NCBI GenBank assembly: GCA_020442425.1 | Contig: JAGRKB010000049.1 | Span: 1-34,626, forward strand | Origin: Alphaproteobacteria bacterium | GTDB lineage: Bacteria; Pseudomonadota; Alphaproteobacteria; Micavibrionales; Micavibrionaceae | DNA length: 34,626 bases | Reading direction: 5' to 3' | Notes under the pieces: model-generated | Told to the model about the DNA's origin: nothing | The model's database searches: none | What the model saw: only the letters and a program-made list of their open reading frames with translations | Translations under genes and position numbers: made by a program | Shown here: positions 14,651-22,385 of the stretch, piece by piece | How the letters are laid out: the number at the start of each line of letters is the position of its first letter | Numbering within the stretch: the stretch's first letter is position 1

Positions 14651-17302
14651 TTAGCATTTTATAGTGGCCTTTTTGCGTAGATAAGAGACCCATGTTATTA
14701 GGAAACATAGTCCATAGAATCCTATAAAGATCCACAATGCCATCTCTGGGGTCCCTGTCAGAGCTATAGATGTCCCATAGCTTTTAGGTATGAAGAAAGC
14801 CCCGAAAGCCCCAATCGCAGAACTAAAGCCTATAACAGCAGCAGACTCACGTTCAGCGGCTTTACGCACATTCTCTTCCGATTGTCCTAACATAGCATTC
14901 TTACGATCCTGCCAGAAAATAGCAGGTATCATTTGAAACGTTGATGAATTTCCAATTCCTGTGGCCGCAAAGAGAAGAACAAACATAGAAAAGAAGCCAT
15001 AAAATGCATGGGGCTGATCCTTAATTCCAAGGAAATGTAACACTCCATATGTCCCAATCATCATGACTGCAAAAACCCAGAATGTTACACGCCCACCCCC
15101 AAACCTATCTGAAATCCATCCACTTCCTGCCCGAGCAAGTGCCCCAACCAATGGTCCAATAAACGCAAGTTGCAAAGAATTAACTTCAGGGAATTGTGAT
15201 TTGGCCAGCAATGGGAAACCTGCCGAGAACCCAATAAATGATCCAAATGTTCCAATATAGAGGATACACATAATCCAGTTATGCTTACGTCCCAAAATAG
15301 TAAGCTGCGAAGATAATGAGGCCTTTGCATCTGCAATATCATTCATATAGAACCATGATGACAATGCTGTAAGCACGATAAACGGCACCCATATATAAAC
15401 AGAGTTTTGCACCCAAAGGAATGTATCTTGTGCTCCCGCAACCATCTGCCCAACACCTCCAATATCCCCAAAAATGCTAAATCCAATAACAATTGGAACA
15501 AGAAACTGGACGGCGCTTACACCGAGATTTCCTAGCCCTGCATTCAAGGCAAGAGCATTGCCCTTTTCCTTTTTCGGGAAAAAGAAAGCAATGTTGGCCA
15601 TACTCGATGCAAAGTTACCGCCACCAAAGCCGCATAACAAGGCGAGAAGCAAGAATATAGAATATGGTGTTTGAGGGTTCTGTACAGCTATACCGATTCC
15701 TATTGTTGGCAACAAAAGAGAAGCTGTACTAATAGCTGTCCATCTACGTCCACCAAAAATAGGAACCATAAAGGCGTAAAAGATCCTAAGTGTTGCACCT
15801 GACAACCCAGGAAGCGCTGTCAGCCAGAAGAGCTGTTCTGTTGTGAAGACAAATCCGATTTTTGGCAAATTCACAACGACAACACTCCAAACCATCCAAA
15901 CGGCAAAGGCAAGAAAGAGCGCTGGTATAGAAAGCCACAAATTACGGCGAGCAACACGCAAACCCTCCTCACCCCAAAATATTTCATCTTCTGGTTTCCA
16001 AACCTTAAGAACAAGGTTTTTTTCCATTTCTGTGAAAAATGCTGGTTTTGATATTTCGGGATATTTCTGACGTTCTATTAAACGAATGGACACATGCATC
16101 CATACAAAAGCAACAGCGACAAGTACGAACATGAGCATAAAGCAACTTGTCCATACTCCGATATAATCATTCATAAGCCCGAAGCTGAGAGGCAGAAAGA
16201 ATCCCCCTAACCCACCGATAAGACCAACTATACCAGCAACCGATCCAACATCGTCCGGATAGTAAACAGGAATGTGCTTATATATTGCAGCCTTCCCAAA
16301 AGACATGAATAGACCGAGAACAAAAACAATCATTGTAAACGGCACAACTCCCCAACCGAAGGTAAAGGATATATTTCCATTTATGCCGTGGACGGTATAA
16401 TCAGTCGCAGGATAAGCAAGCAAAAAACAGCACATTGAACAAACAAAGAATGTCCAGTACATCACGGCACGAGCACCAAACTTGTCTGATAGATAGCCAC
16501 CGATCGCACGAAATAAAGATCCGGCAACGGAGAACGACGCCGCGAGCATACCAGCCTCTTTTATGTCCATCCCATACACACCAACATAATATCGCGGCAG
16601 CCAGAGGGCTAATGCAACAAAACCACCAAATACAAAGAAGTAGTAAAGGGAAAAACGCCATACTTGCAATTTCCTAAGCGGTTTCAAGGATTCCCGCATA
16701 GACTTTGGAGGAGATTTTGAGGCCCTCTGCGCCTGAATCTGCGGCTCATCTTTTGTCAAGAACCAGAAGAATACAGCCATGATAACAAGTACTGCAGCCC
16801 ATATCTGAGCCACCATATGCCACCCATAAGCAACCATTACAAAAGGTGCAATAAATTTTGTAACTGCAGCGCCTATATTTCCCATACCATAGATGCCGAG
16901 CGCTGTGCCTTGACGCTCCTTCCCATACCATTTCGAGAGATATGAAATTCCAACCACAAAACTTCCGCCTGCAATCCCAACACCAAGTGAGGTGAACAGC
17001 ATCATTTCGTAGGTATTTGCATAAGTTAAACACCATGTAAAGAAAGCAGATGACAACATCACCGCCATAAAAATAGGCCTGCCTCCATATTGGTCTGCCC
17101 AAATGCCTAGAAATAGTCTGATAAGCGAACCAGTAAGAATGGGGGTACCAATTAATAAACTAAATTGCGTATCGCTCAGTCCCATATCTTGCTTAATTTG
17201 CACCCCAATAATGGCAAAAATTGTCCATATCGCAAAACATATCGTAAAGGCTATTGTAGTCAGTGAGAGGGCGAATCGTTGATCGGTAACGTGATTACTC
17301 AT
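14651..17302 (-). CDS. narK: NarK1-NarK2 fused nitrate/nitrite transporter
   Basis: An 883-residue protein built from two complete 12-helix major facilitator domains, as in Paracoccus NarK. Residues ~1-410 are NarK1-like (nitrate/proton symport type): FAIWTIFAIIGVQIKQDMGL, LGVGIAGGSFVVGISYLSKWYGKERQG. Residues ~445-883 are NarK2-like (nitrate/nitrite antiport type): GFGGGNFASSMANIAFFFPK, NAGLGNLGVSAVQFLVP, and the closing GFSSAIGAFGAFFIPKSYG. Both glycine-rich nitrate signature motifs are present twice. The fused form can start nitrate uptake with the proton gradient and then run as an antiporter. First gene of the nar transcription unit, 74 bp ahead of narG. Confidence 0.95.
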   Translation of the reverse strand: MSNHVTDQRFALSLTTIAFTICFAIWTIFAIIGVQIKQDMGLSDTQFSLLIGTPILTGSLIRLFLGIWADQYGGRPIFMAVMLSSAFFTWCLTYANTYEMMLFTSLGVGIAGGSFVVGISYLSKWYGKERQGTALGIYGMGNIGAAVTKFIAPFVMVAYGWHMVAQIWAAVLVIMAVFFWFLTKDEPQIQAQRASKSPPKSMRESLKPLRKLQVWRFSLYYFFVFGGFVALALWLPRYYVGVYGMDIKEAGMLAASFSVAGSLFRAIGGYLSDKFGARAVMYWTFFVCSMCCFLLAYPATDYTVHGINGNISFTFGWGVVPFTMIVFVLGLFMSFGKAAIYKHIPVYYPDDVGSVAGIVGLIGGLGGFFLPLSFGLMNDYIGVWTSCFMLMFVLVAVAFVWMHVSIRLIERQKYPEISKPAFFTEMEKNLVLKVWKPEDEIFWGEEGLRVARRNLWLSIPALFLAFAVWMVWSVVVVNLPKIGFVFTTEQLFWLTALPGLSGATLRIFYAFMVPIFGGRRWTAISTASLLLPTIGIGIAVQNPQTPYSIFLLLALLCGFGGGNFASSMANIAFFFPKKEKGNALALNAGLGNLGVSAVQFLVPIVIGFSIFGDIGGVGQMVAGAQDTFLWVQNSVYIWVPFIVLTALSSWFYMNDIADAKASLSSQLTILGRKHNWIMCILYIGTFGSFIGFSAGFPLLAKSQFPEVNSLQLAFIGPLVGALARAGSGWISDRFGGGRVTFWVFAVMMIGTYGVLHFLGIKDQPHAFYGFFSMFVLLFAATGIGNSSTFQMIPAIFWQDRKNAMLGQSEENVRKAAERESAAVIGFSSAIGAFGAFFIPKSYGTSIALTGTPEMALWIFIGFYGLCFLITWVSYLRKKATIKC

Positions 17303-17370
17303 ATTTTCCTCTTCATATCAAATAGTTAATGGCTCGTTCTGGGGGCTTCCTTTATGGCCAATTTTGCCCT

Positions 17371-17411
17371 AAATTACAGGAAGCAAAAAAAAGACACTTG
17401 ATCCCAATCAA
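17371..17411 (-). promoter_or_regulatory. FNR/Dnr-type box and -10 for narK
   Basis: TTGATCCCAATCAA at 17398-17411 is a perfect palindrome between narK and the second regulator gene. On the minus strand TAATTT (17376-17371) is centred 31 bp from the box, giving a start near 17363. Toward the plus-strand regulator the best -10 (TAAAAG at 17430-17435) is only 28 bp away, so the box more clearly serves narK; it might repress or weakly activate the other gene. Confidence 0.75.
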
Positions 17412-17443
17412 GCCCCTCAAATATATGGATAAAAGAAAAAACT

Positions 17444-18196
17444 ATGCACAAACTTCCGCCACAACTTCTTGGATCCAAACGACCTCAGTTATTTTCGGGA
17501 CTGACTGAGGCTAGCCTTCAAAAATTATTGACATACGCAGTGACACAGGAACACGGACCTAACCACATCCTTGTTCAACAAGGAGATATTCCTGATGGGG
17601 TATATTTGGTGTTGGAGGGAGAAGTACGTACTCTCCGATCAAATGAGGGTGGTGAGGAAGCTTCCATACGCTTGCTGGAAGTAGGCGACACCTGCATGGA
17701 GGCAGTCCTGTTTATGAGCGGCCCGTCCCCAATTTCCGTTCAGTCATTAACCCAATCACGCGTGATGATGATTCCTGCCCGTATTATAAAGCAACATGTT
17801 CTGGACGACTCTCATTTTGCATTAAATATTATAAGCATCGTGAGTCATCACTATAGAAATGCAATGCATCAGATTGATGCCATGAATATCAAAACTCCCC
17901 TTCAAAGAGTCGGCTACTACTTTCTTGAAAAACATTTGGAAGCTGGCCACGATAGCTTGGAATTTACCCTCCCTTTCCGCAAACAAACAGTGGCAAATTA
18001 TTTAGGTATTACCGCAGAGACATTCTCGCGAGTGTTGAAACAAATGCGCGATTTAGGAATATCTGTCGAGAATGACACTATTCGGATGAAAGATGCTTTT
18101 AGTTTGTGTCATTTTTGCGACTCAGACACAGAAGCCCTCTGCGATCGTAAAGATAAAGACAATTGTAAGCACTGCATTATGCATTCAAAAGGTTAA
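17444..18196 (+). CDS. CRP/FNR-family regulator with C-terminal cysteine-rich tail
   Basis: A 250-residue regulator only distantly like the one at 5093. Sensor barrel: GVYLVLEGEVRTLRSNEGGEE and LLEVGDTCMEAVLF; dimer helix ~115-150; winged helix with TVANYLGITAETFSRVLKQMRDLGI, again with E-T-x-S-R for TTGAT half-sites. The N-terminal part has no cysteine cluster, so this is not a classic [4Fe-4S] FNR. Instead the last ~30 residues contain LCHFCDSDTEALCDRKDKD followed by NCKHC: five cysteines plus histidines, a possible metal or iron-sulfur site. Similar tails may exist in other Dnr-like regulators, which I cannot verify. No convincing ribosome site is seen before the ATG. It converges with moeA with a 5-bp gap. 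Confidence 0.87.
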   Translation: MHKLPPQLLGSKRPQLFSGLTEASLQKLLTYAVTQEHGPNHILVQQGDIPDGVYLVLEGEVRTLRSNEGGEEASIRLLEVGDTCMEAVLFMSGPSPISVQSLTQSRVMMIPARIIKQHVLDDSHFALNIISIVSHHYRNAMHQIDAMNIKTPLQRVGYYFLEKHLEAGHDSLEFTLPFRKQTVANYLGITAETFSRVLKQMRDLGISVENDTIRMKDAFSLCHFCDSDTEALCDRKDKDNCKHCIMHSKG

Positions 18197-18201
18197 TATC
18201 C

Positions 18202-19422
18202 CTAAATAGGGTACACCTGAACACATTCCCCGCATGTGAAATGTGATTTATCTTGTGGTACAAAAACCCAGCAATTCATGCATAGAAATGGATTCACCAT
18301 AAACGACTCCTGCCCGTCAAGTACGGTCACTTCTGCTATACCATCTTCAGAAACTATCATAGATCCTTTTAACACCAGATGGAGTGGCGCTTTCTTCTCA
18401 AAATCATGCGTTATACGTGCGCTTATTGGATCCTCAATTTTTCCACCCATCATCATGCAGAGCACACGGCGGACAAAGAACCTCATACCTACGGCTGTCG
18501 CAACGGGGTTTCCAGGCAAACCTAAATAAATCTGACCTGATGGTAAACGGGCAAGCAAATTGGGCTTCCCAGGCTTAAGCGCAATTTTGTGATATATAAT
18601 CCCTGCCCCTGCCCTCTCTAGCTCAGTACGGACATAATCAAATGCACCCGCAGATACAGCACCAGATGAGACAACCAAATCATAATGTTTTATCTGTGCT
18701 TCCGCCAAAATATCAAAAAATTTCTGCTGGTCATCTTCATCAATCACTACTGAGTCTACTTCAGCTCCGATTGAATATAAATATGCCTGCGCAAAGTAAG
18801 CATTCGAATTATAAACCTGCCCCCCTTGTAGTGGCACATCTAAGTCAGTCACAAGCTCTGCGCCGGTTGCAATAAATAAAACGCGCGGACGTGAGGCCAC
18901 TCTCAGGCGAGAAATGCCAAGTGTTGTAAGTGGCAAGATATGTTGCGCACCTATTTTTGTTCCAGCGGATAGAACTGGTTGCCCCACCTTAAAGTCTTGT
19001 CCCTTCCTCCGAATATGAGCTCCTGCCTGCGGGCAAGAGAAAAAAGTAATATCATCACCTTTAATCATGACATTTTCAATAGGGACAATAGCTTCGGTAT
19101 CATCAGGCACAACAGCCCCAGTCATTATATGCACGCAGGTCTGTGGAACAATAGCATGGCGTAGCACAGATGATGTTGCGGCGATTATCGCCGACTTTTT
19201 CAATGTAACTGGATGCTCTTTGGATACCAGAGATAAGTCTAAAAGTTTAACAGCAAAGCCATCCATCGCTGAATTATCAAAGGGTTGAATATCACGTGGA
19301 GAAAAAATATCTTCCGCAAGAGTTCTCCCCACAGAATCCGTAACGTCTATATGCTCGACAGCCAATTTCTTGTTGCCAACAGCCTTATCAATCTCTTCTA
19401 ATGCTTCATAAAAACTTATCAT
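18202..19422 (-). CDS. moeA: molybdopterin molybdenumtransferase MoeA
   Basis: MoeA inserts molybdate into adenylylated molybdopterin, using the product of the MogA-like half of MoaCB. The 406-residue protein has PFDNSAMDGFAV, IMTGAVVPDDTEAIVPIE, RRKGQDFKVGQ, FIATGAELV, SSGAVSAGAFDYV, KPGKPNLLARL and LPGNPVATAVGMRFFVRR, all standard. The C-terminal domain ends with CMNCWVFVPQDKSHFTCGECVQV, unusually rich in cysteine (CxxC twice). The frame is open to 19470, but that upstream part lies in an FNR-type box; the ATG at 19422 gives the normal N terminus MISFYEALEEID. The predicted transcription start coincides with this ATG, so the message may be leaderless. Confidence 0.94.
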   Translation of the reverse strand: MISFYEALEEIDKAVGNKKLAVEHIDVTDSVGRTLAEDIFSPRDIQPFDNSAMDGFAVKLLDLSLVSKEHPVTLKKSAIIAATSSVLRHAIVPQTCVHIMTGAVVPDDTEAIVPIENVMIKGDDITFFSCPQAGAHIRRKGQDFKVGQPVLSAGTKIGAQHILPLTTLGISRLRVASRPRVLFIATGAELVTDLDVPLQGGQVYNSNAYFAQAYLYSIGAEVDSVVIDEDDQQKFFDILAEAQIKHYDLVVSSGAVSAGAFDYVRTELERAGAGIIYHKIALKPGKPNLLARLPSGQIYLGLPGNPVATAVGMRFFVRRVLCMMMGGKIEDPISARITHDFEKKAPLHLVLKGSMIVSEDGIAEVTVLDGQESFMVNPFLCMNCWVFVPQDKSHFTCGECVQVYPI

Positions 19423-19428
19423 ATATTG

Positions 19429-19470
19429 CCTATAGTTATTCTTCCTGCTCTTCTCCTTGATCCAAATCAA
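19429..19470 (-). promoter_or_regulatory. FNR/Dnr-type box and -10 for moeA
   Basis: TTGATCCAAATCAA at 19457-19470 is a perfect box. TATAGG on the minus strand (19434-19429) is centred 32 bp away, predicting initiation at about 19421-19424, on top of the moeA ATG (19422). Confidence 0.7.
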
Positions 19471-19497
19471 CTATATTTCCTGTAAATTTATAAGAAA

Positions 19498-19538
19498 TTG
19501 ACTCAGATCAATACTCTTTTTTACGCTAGAAGTAGCGT
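19498..19538 (+). promoter_or_regulatory. FNR/Dnr-type box for the ubiTUV operon
   Basis: TTGACTCAGATCAA at 19498-19511, one deviation from the palindrome. At the expected 31-bp distance the hexamer is TAGCGT (19533-19538), a poor -10. If used, initiation would fall at the ubiT ATG (19545), again implying little or no leader. It is a separate box from the moeA one, 41 bp apart centre to centre. Confidence 0.6.
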
Positions 19539-19544
19539 CCTAGC

Positions 19545-20093
19545 ATGGACACTGTACCACTTATTTCTAACAATGTTAGTGCAAAGCACTCTGCTGGTCT
19601 TAGTGCACTAAGACTTACTGTGCGTATAACGCCTCTCCCTTTTCTTAATTTTACCCTATCGCGGATCATTAAGAGAATAACTTATAAAAGGCCTTTGATA
19701 TTTAAACGTTTACAAGGACACCACCATAAAATCTTCGTTATATCTATCACTAACCTTGGCTTACATCTAACTCTTCAACCCAACCCTTCCTCTCCCCAAC
19801 TGAGTGCGCATCGCAAGATCGAATCAACTGCCCATGACGCAAAAATCTCAGGGTCTCTTCTTACGCTCCTCGGTATGGTGGATGGACAATATGATGGGGA
19901 CGCTTTGTTTTTCTCAAGGGATTTGCAGCTATCAGGAGATACTGAAGCCGTTGTCTGCTTACGAAATGCCCTTGATGATTTGGATGGTAGCATCATCGAA
20001 GATGCAGCTGCATGCTTCGGGCCACTGGGTTTCGGACTATTAGATATAGCAAGACATATAGGAAAAATTCATGACAACTCTCAAACGACCTGA
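19545..20093 (+). CDS. ubiT: UbiT, SCP2-domain accessory factor of O2-independent ubiquinone synthesis
   Basis: A 182-residue protein (E. coli UbiT 174) with an SCP2 sterol-carrier lipid-binding domain. The diagnostic segment is DALFFSRDLQLSGDTEAVVCLRNALDDLD, preceded by a hydrophobic IFVISITNLGLHLTLQPN strand and GSLLTLLGMVDGQYDGD. UbiT is thought to hold the ubiquinone precursors while UbiU/UbiV hydroxylate them without oxygen. The assignment rests on that segment and on the genes that follow directly. The ATG at 19545 has no ribosome site in front; there is no other Met in the N-terminal half. Its end overlaps ubiU by 23 bp. Confidence 0.85.
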   Translation: MDTVPLISNNVSAKHSAGLSALRLTVRITPLPFLNFTLSRIIKRITYKRPLIFKRLQGHHHKIFVISITNLGLHLTLQPNPSSPQLSAHRKIESTAHDAKISGSLLTLLGMVDGQYDGDALFFSRDLQLSGDTEAVVCLRNALDDLDGSIIEDAAACFGPLGFGLLDIARHIGKIHDNSQTT

Positions 20094-21078
20094 ACTGGTC
20101 TGCCCTGCTGGAACACCTGCTTCTCTAAGAATTGCCGTTGATGCAGGGGCTGATTCTGTTTATTGCGGGTTCCAAAATGCGACCAATGCCCGCAATTTTC
20201 CGGGACTTAATTTTACATCTGATGAAATGGCAGAATCAATTGTTTATGCCCATCAACACGGAACCAAGGTTTCAATTGCTCTCAACACGTTTCCCTCAGC
20301 AGGTAAATTCCCGTTATGGGCCGATGCCGTAGATCTTGCCCATAAATATGGAGCCGATGCAATCATTGTTGCCGATATGGGCGTTGCCCGCTACGCCCAG
20401 AAAACACACCCTGGTTTGCGCCTCCACCTTTCGGTTCAGGCGGGAGCTCCTTCAGTTGAATCTATCCGTTATTATTGCGAAGAATTCGGTGTACGCCGCG
20501 TTGTTTTACCACGCATTCTGACTATTCCCGAAATCGAATCACTGAAAAAGGAAATCCCCTGTGAAATTGAATGTTTTATTTTCGGAAATCACGGTTTGAT
20601 GGCCGAGGGACGATGCAGCCTTACTAATTATGCCACCGGACTATCCACCAATATGGACGGCGTTTGCTCTCCCGCAAATTTTGTTTCGTATGAGGAAGAT
20701 GATAAGCATAACCTCAGCACAAAACTGAACAATTTTACGATTGATTGTTTTTCATGTGGGCAAAACCCAGGATACCCGACTATTTGTAAAGGTCGTTATA
20801 CGGTAGGTCATAAATCAGATGCCTATTATGCTTTTGAAGAGCCAGTGAGCCTTAACCTTGCATCCCTATTGCCTTCCCTGATTGCCGCTGGTGTTGATGC
20901 ATTCAAAATCGAAGGGCGGCAACGATCAAAAGCGTATATCCAGAACGTCGTGTCCTCATGGCGCGGCGCAATTGATGCTGTGATGGAAGGAGATGTAGTT
21001 AATATGGATCATCTGCTTTCCCTAACCGAAGGGCATAAACAGACTCAAGGTGCCTATGAAACAAAGCGGTGGAGGTAA
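20071..21078 (+). CDS. ubiU: UbiU, U32-family hydroxylase subunit for anaerobic ubiquinone synthesis
   Basis: A 335-residue U32 peptidase-like protein. With UbiV it forms an iron-sulfur complex that hydroxylates ubiquinone precursors without O2. Seen: ELVCPAGTPASLRIAVDAGAD, VYCGFQNATNARNFPGLNF, LHLSVQAGAPSVESIRYY, RRVVLPRILTIPEIESLKK, FGNHGLMAEGRCSLTNYATG, NMDGVCSPANFV, GYPTICKGRY and KIEGRQRSKAYI. Three cysteines expected for the [4Fe-4S] cluster are recognisable; where E. coli UbiU, as I recall it, has a Cys seven residues before GRC, this protein has Gly. Other cysteines (PCEIEC, DCFSC) could substitute. AGGA lies 8 nt before the ATG at 20071. Middle gene of ubiTUV. Confidence 0.9.
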   Translation: MTTLKRPELVCPAGTPASLRIAVDAGADSVYCGFQNATNARNFPGLNFTSDEMAESIVYAHQHGTKVSIALNTFPSAGKFPLWADAVDLAHKYGADAIIVADMGVARYAQKTHPGLRLHLSVQAGAPSVESIRYYCEEFGVRRVVLPRILTIPEIESLKKEIPCEIECFIFGNHGLMAEGRCSLTNYATGLSTNMDGVCSPANFVSYEEDDKHNLSTKLNNFTIDCFSCGQNPGYPTICKGRYTVGHKSDAYYAFEEPVSLNLASLLPSLIAAGVDAFKIEGRQRSKAYIQNVVSSWRGAIDAVMEGDVVNMDHLLSLTEGHKQTQGAYETKRWR

Positions 21079-21088
21079 AAATTATAAA

Positions 21089-22003
21089 ATGAAGAGTGGA
21101 CATTTAACCTTGGGGCCAATCTTGTTTCATTGGCCAGTAGAGACCAAACGCGATTTCTATTTTAAAATAGCAGATGAATCAGCAGTGGATACCGTTTATC
21201 TAGGCGAGGTTATCTGTTCTAAACGCGCCCCATTTATGGATCCCCACTATGATGAAATTGCGGACCGTCTGAAGCGCGGGGGCAAGCAAGTGGTGTTTTC
21301 TTCTCTTGCCGAGGTGATGATTGCCCGTGAACGCAAGATGACTGAAGGACTTTGTACACTTGACGATTACGATATCGAAGCAAATGACACTTCTGCTCTC
21401 TTCCATCTGCGTGGGCGTCCTCACCGCGTTGGGCAGTATTGCAACGTCTATAATGAAGAGACGTTGCTACATCTATGCGAGAAAGGAGCATACCATTTCG
21501 CGCTACCTGCCGAACTTCCGCGCGAATCGCTTGTAGAACTCGGTAAATCCGCTAAAGCTCTGGGCATCACTCTTGAAGTACAGGTTACAGGTCGCGTCGG
21601 GCTTGCTCTCTCTGCACGGTGTTACCATGCACGGGCACATGACCGAGTTAAGGATAACTGCCAGTTTGTATGCGAACAAGACCCTGATGGTATGCCTCTC
21701 AAAACTCTTTCAGGTCAGAGCTTCCTGTGCGTGAACGGTATTCAGACGCTATCATACAATTATCTCAATCTTATTCCACAAATTCCTGAACTATATACTA
21801 TGGGCATTACAAACTTCCGCATTTCACCACATTTGCAACACACCGACAGACTTATCACTATCGCGCGAGATGTTCTTAGCGGGATAATGTCAAGCAACGA
21901 AGCTGCTCTAAACGTACAATCGATCCTCGTCGACACCCCGTGCTTCAACGGATTCTATCATGGAAAGCCTGGATATGAGTGGATTGATAGCAGCTTCTCT
22001 TAA
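21089..22003 (+). CDS. ubiV: UbiV, U32-family partner of UbiU
   Basis: A 304-residue U32-family protein (E. coli UbiV 292) that works with UbiU. The N terminus reads LTLGPILFHWPVETKRDFYFKI, then DTVYLGEVICSKRAPF (first cluster cysteine), GGKQVVFSSLAEVM, and ARCYHARAHDRVKDNCQFVCE, which gives the remaining three cysteines for the [4Fe-4S] cluster. The end (FNGFYHGKPGYEWI) is typical of UbiV. The frame opens at 21050 inside ubiU, but the ATG at 21089 gives the family N terminus and follows a GGAGG with longish spacing. It lies 10 bp after the ubiU stop, so the two are cotranscribed. Confidence 0.92.
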   Translation: MKSGHLTLGPILFHWPVETKRDFYFKIADESAVDTVYLGEVICSKRAPFMDPHYDEIADRLKRGGKQVVFSSLAEVMIARERKMTEGLCTLDDYDIEANDTSALFHLRGRPHRVGQYCNVYNEETLLHLCEKGAYHFALPAELPRESLVELGKSAKALGITLEVQVTGRVGLALSARCYHARAHDRVKDNCQFVCEQDPDGMPLKTLSGQSFLCVNGIQTLSYNYLNLIPQIPELYTMGITNFRISPHLQHTDRLITIARDVLSGIMSSNEAALNVQSILVDTPCFNGFYHGKPGYEWIDSSFS

Positions 22004-22198
22004 GATATGCTGGTTTTATCTTACTTGTATGAGCGAAACATAATCCCTTCGAGTCTTTAGTCGCATAATTTTATTGCTTCGGAGGCCTCTCGCGGAACTT
22101 CTTATTTTCCGAAAATTTGATAGATTGCTCCTCTCCCACCCTCTCTTTACGATATGGGAAAAACAAAAAATTATATTAAGCAATTATATTGGCCACAT

Positions 22199-22247
22199 TT
22201 GACTCAGGTCAAATAAATTACCACAGATAGTGTTATTGTAACAAAAT
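22199..22247 (+). promoter_or_regulatory. FNR/Dnr-type box and promoter for nrdDG
   Basis: TTGACTCAGGTCAA at 22199-22212 is a symmetric TTGAC-N4-GTCAA box. TATTGT at 22234-22239 is centred 31 bp away, predicting a start near 22247 and a ~140-nt leader before the nrdD ATG at 22386. The preceding 22004-22198 shows no gene, no convincing terminator and no conserved RNA that I recognise. Confidence 0.7.
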
Positions 22248-22249
22248 AG

Positions 22250-22265
22250 CCACAACATATTGTGG
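22250..22265. promoter_or_regulatory. 16-bp palindrome in the nrdD promoter, candidate NrdR-like operator
   Basis: CCACAACATATTGTGG has arms CCACAA and TTGTGG around CATA. It resembles the NrdR box pattern (ACAC, AT-rich centre, GTGT) and sits at about +3 to +18 of the predicted nrdD start, where a bound repressor would block transcription. Only one such site is clear, while NrdR usually binds two. Confidence 0.45.
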
Positions 22266-22385
22266 ATTACAGCAAAAATCAGAGTGTCTGGCTCTCACCT
22301 ATTTCATGTGCAAACTGGAGGCAGGAGGTGGACTTTTCCTGAAAATACACAACAAAAACACACACGTTCTACAAGGAGCTCTCGC

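Noticed and set aside
22081..22130. GAGGCCTC palindrome after ubiV as a terminator
   Set aside because: The stem is a perfect 8-bp palindrome with no loop and no T-run, so it cannot form a normal hairpin terminator.
22260..22385. Long N-terminal extension of NrdD from a TTG at 22260
   Set aside because: It overlaps the palindrome, has no ribosome site and encodes low-complexity basic sequence; AAGGAG lies before the ATG at 22386.
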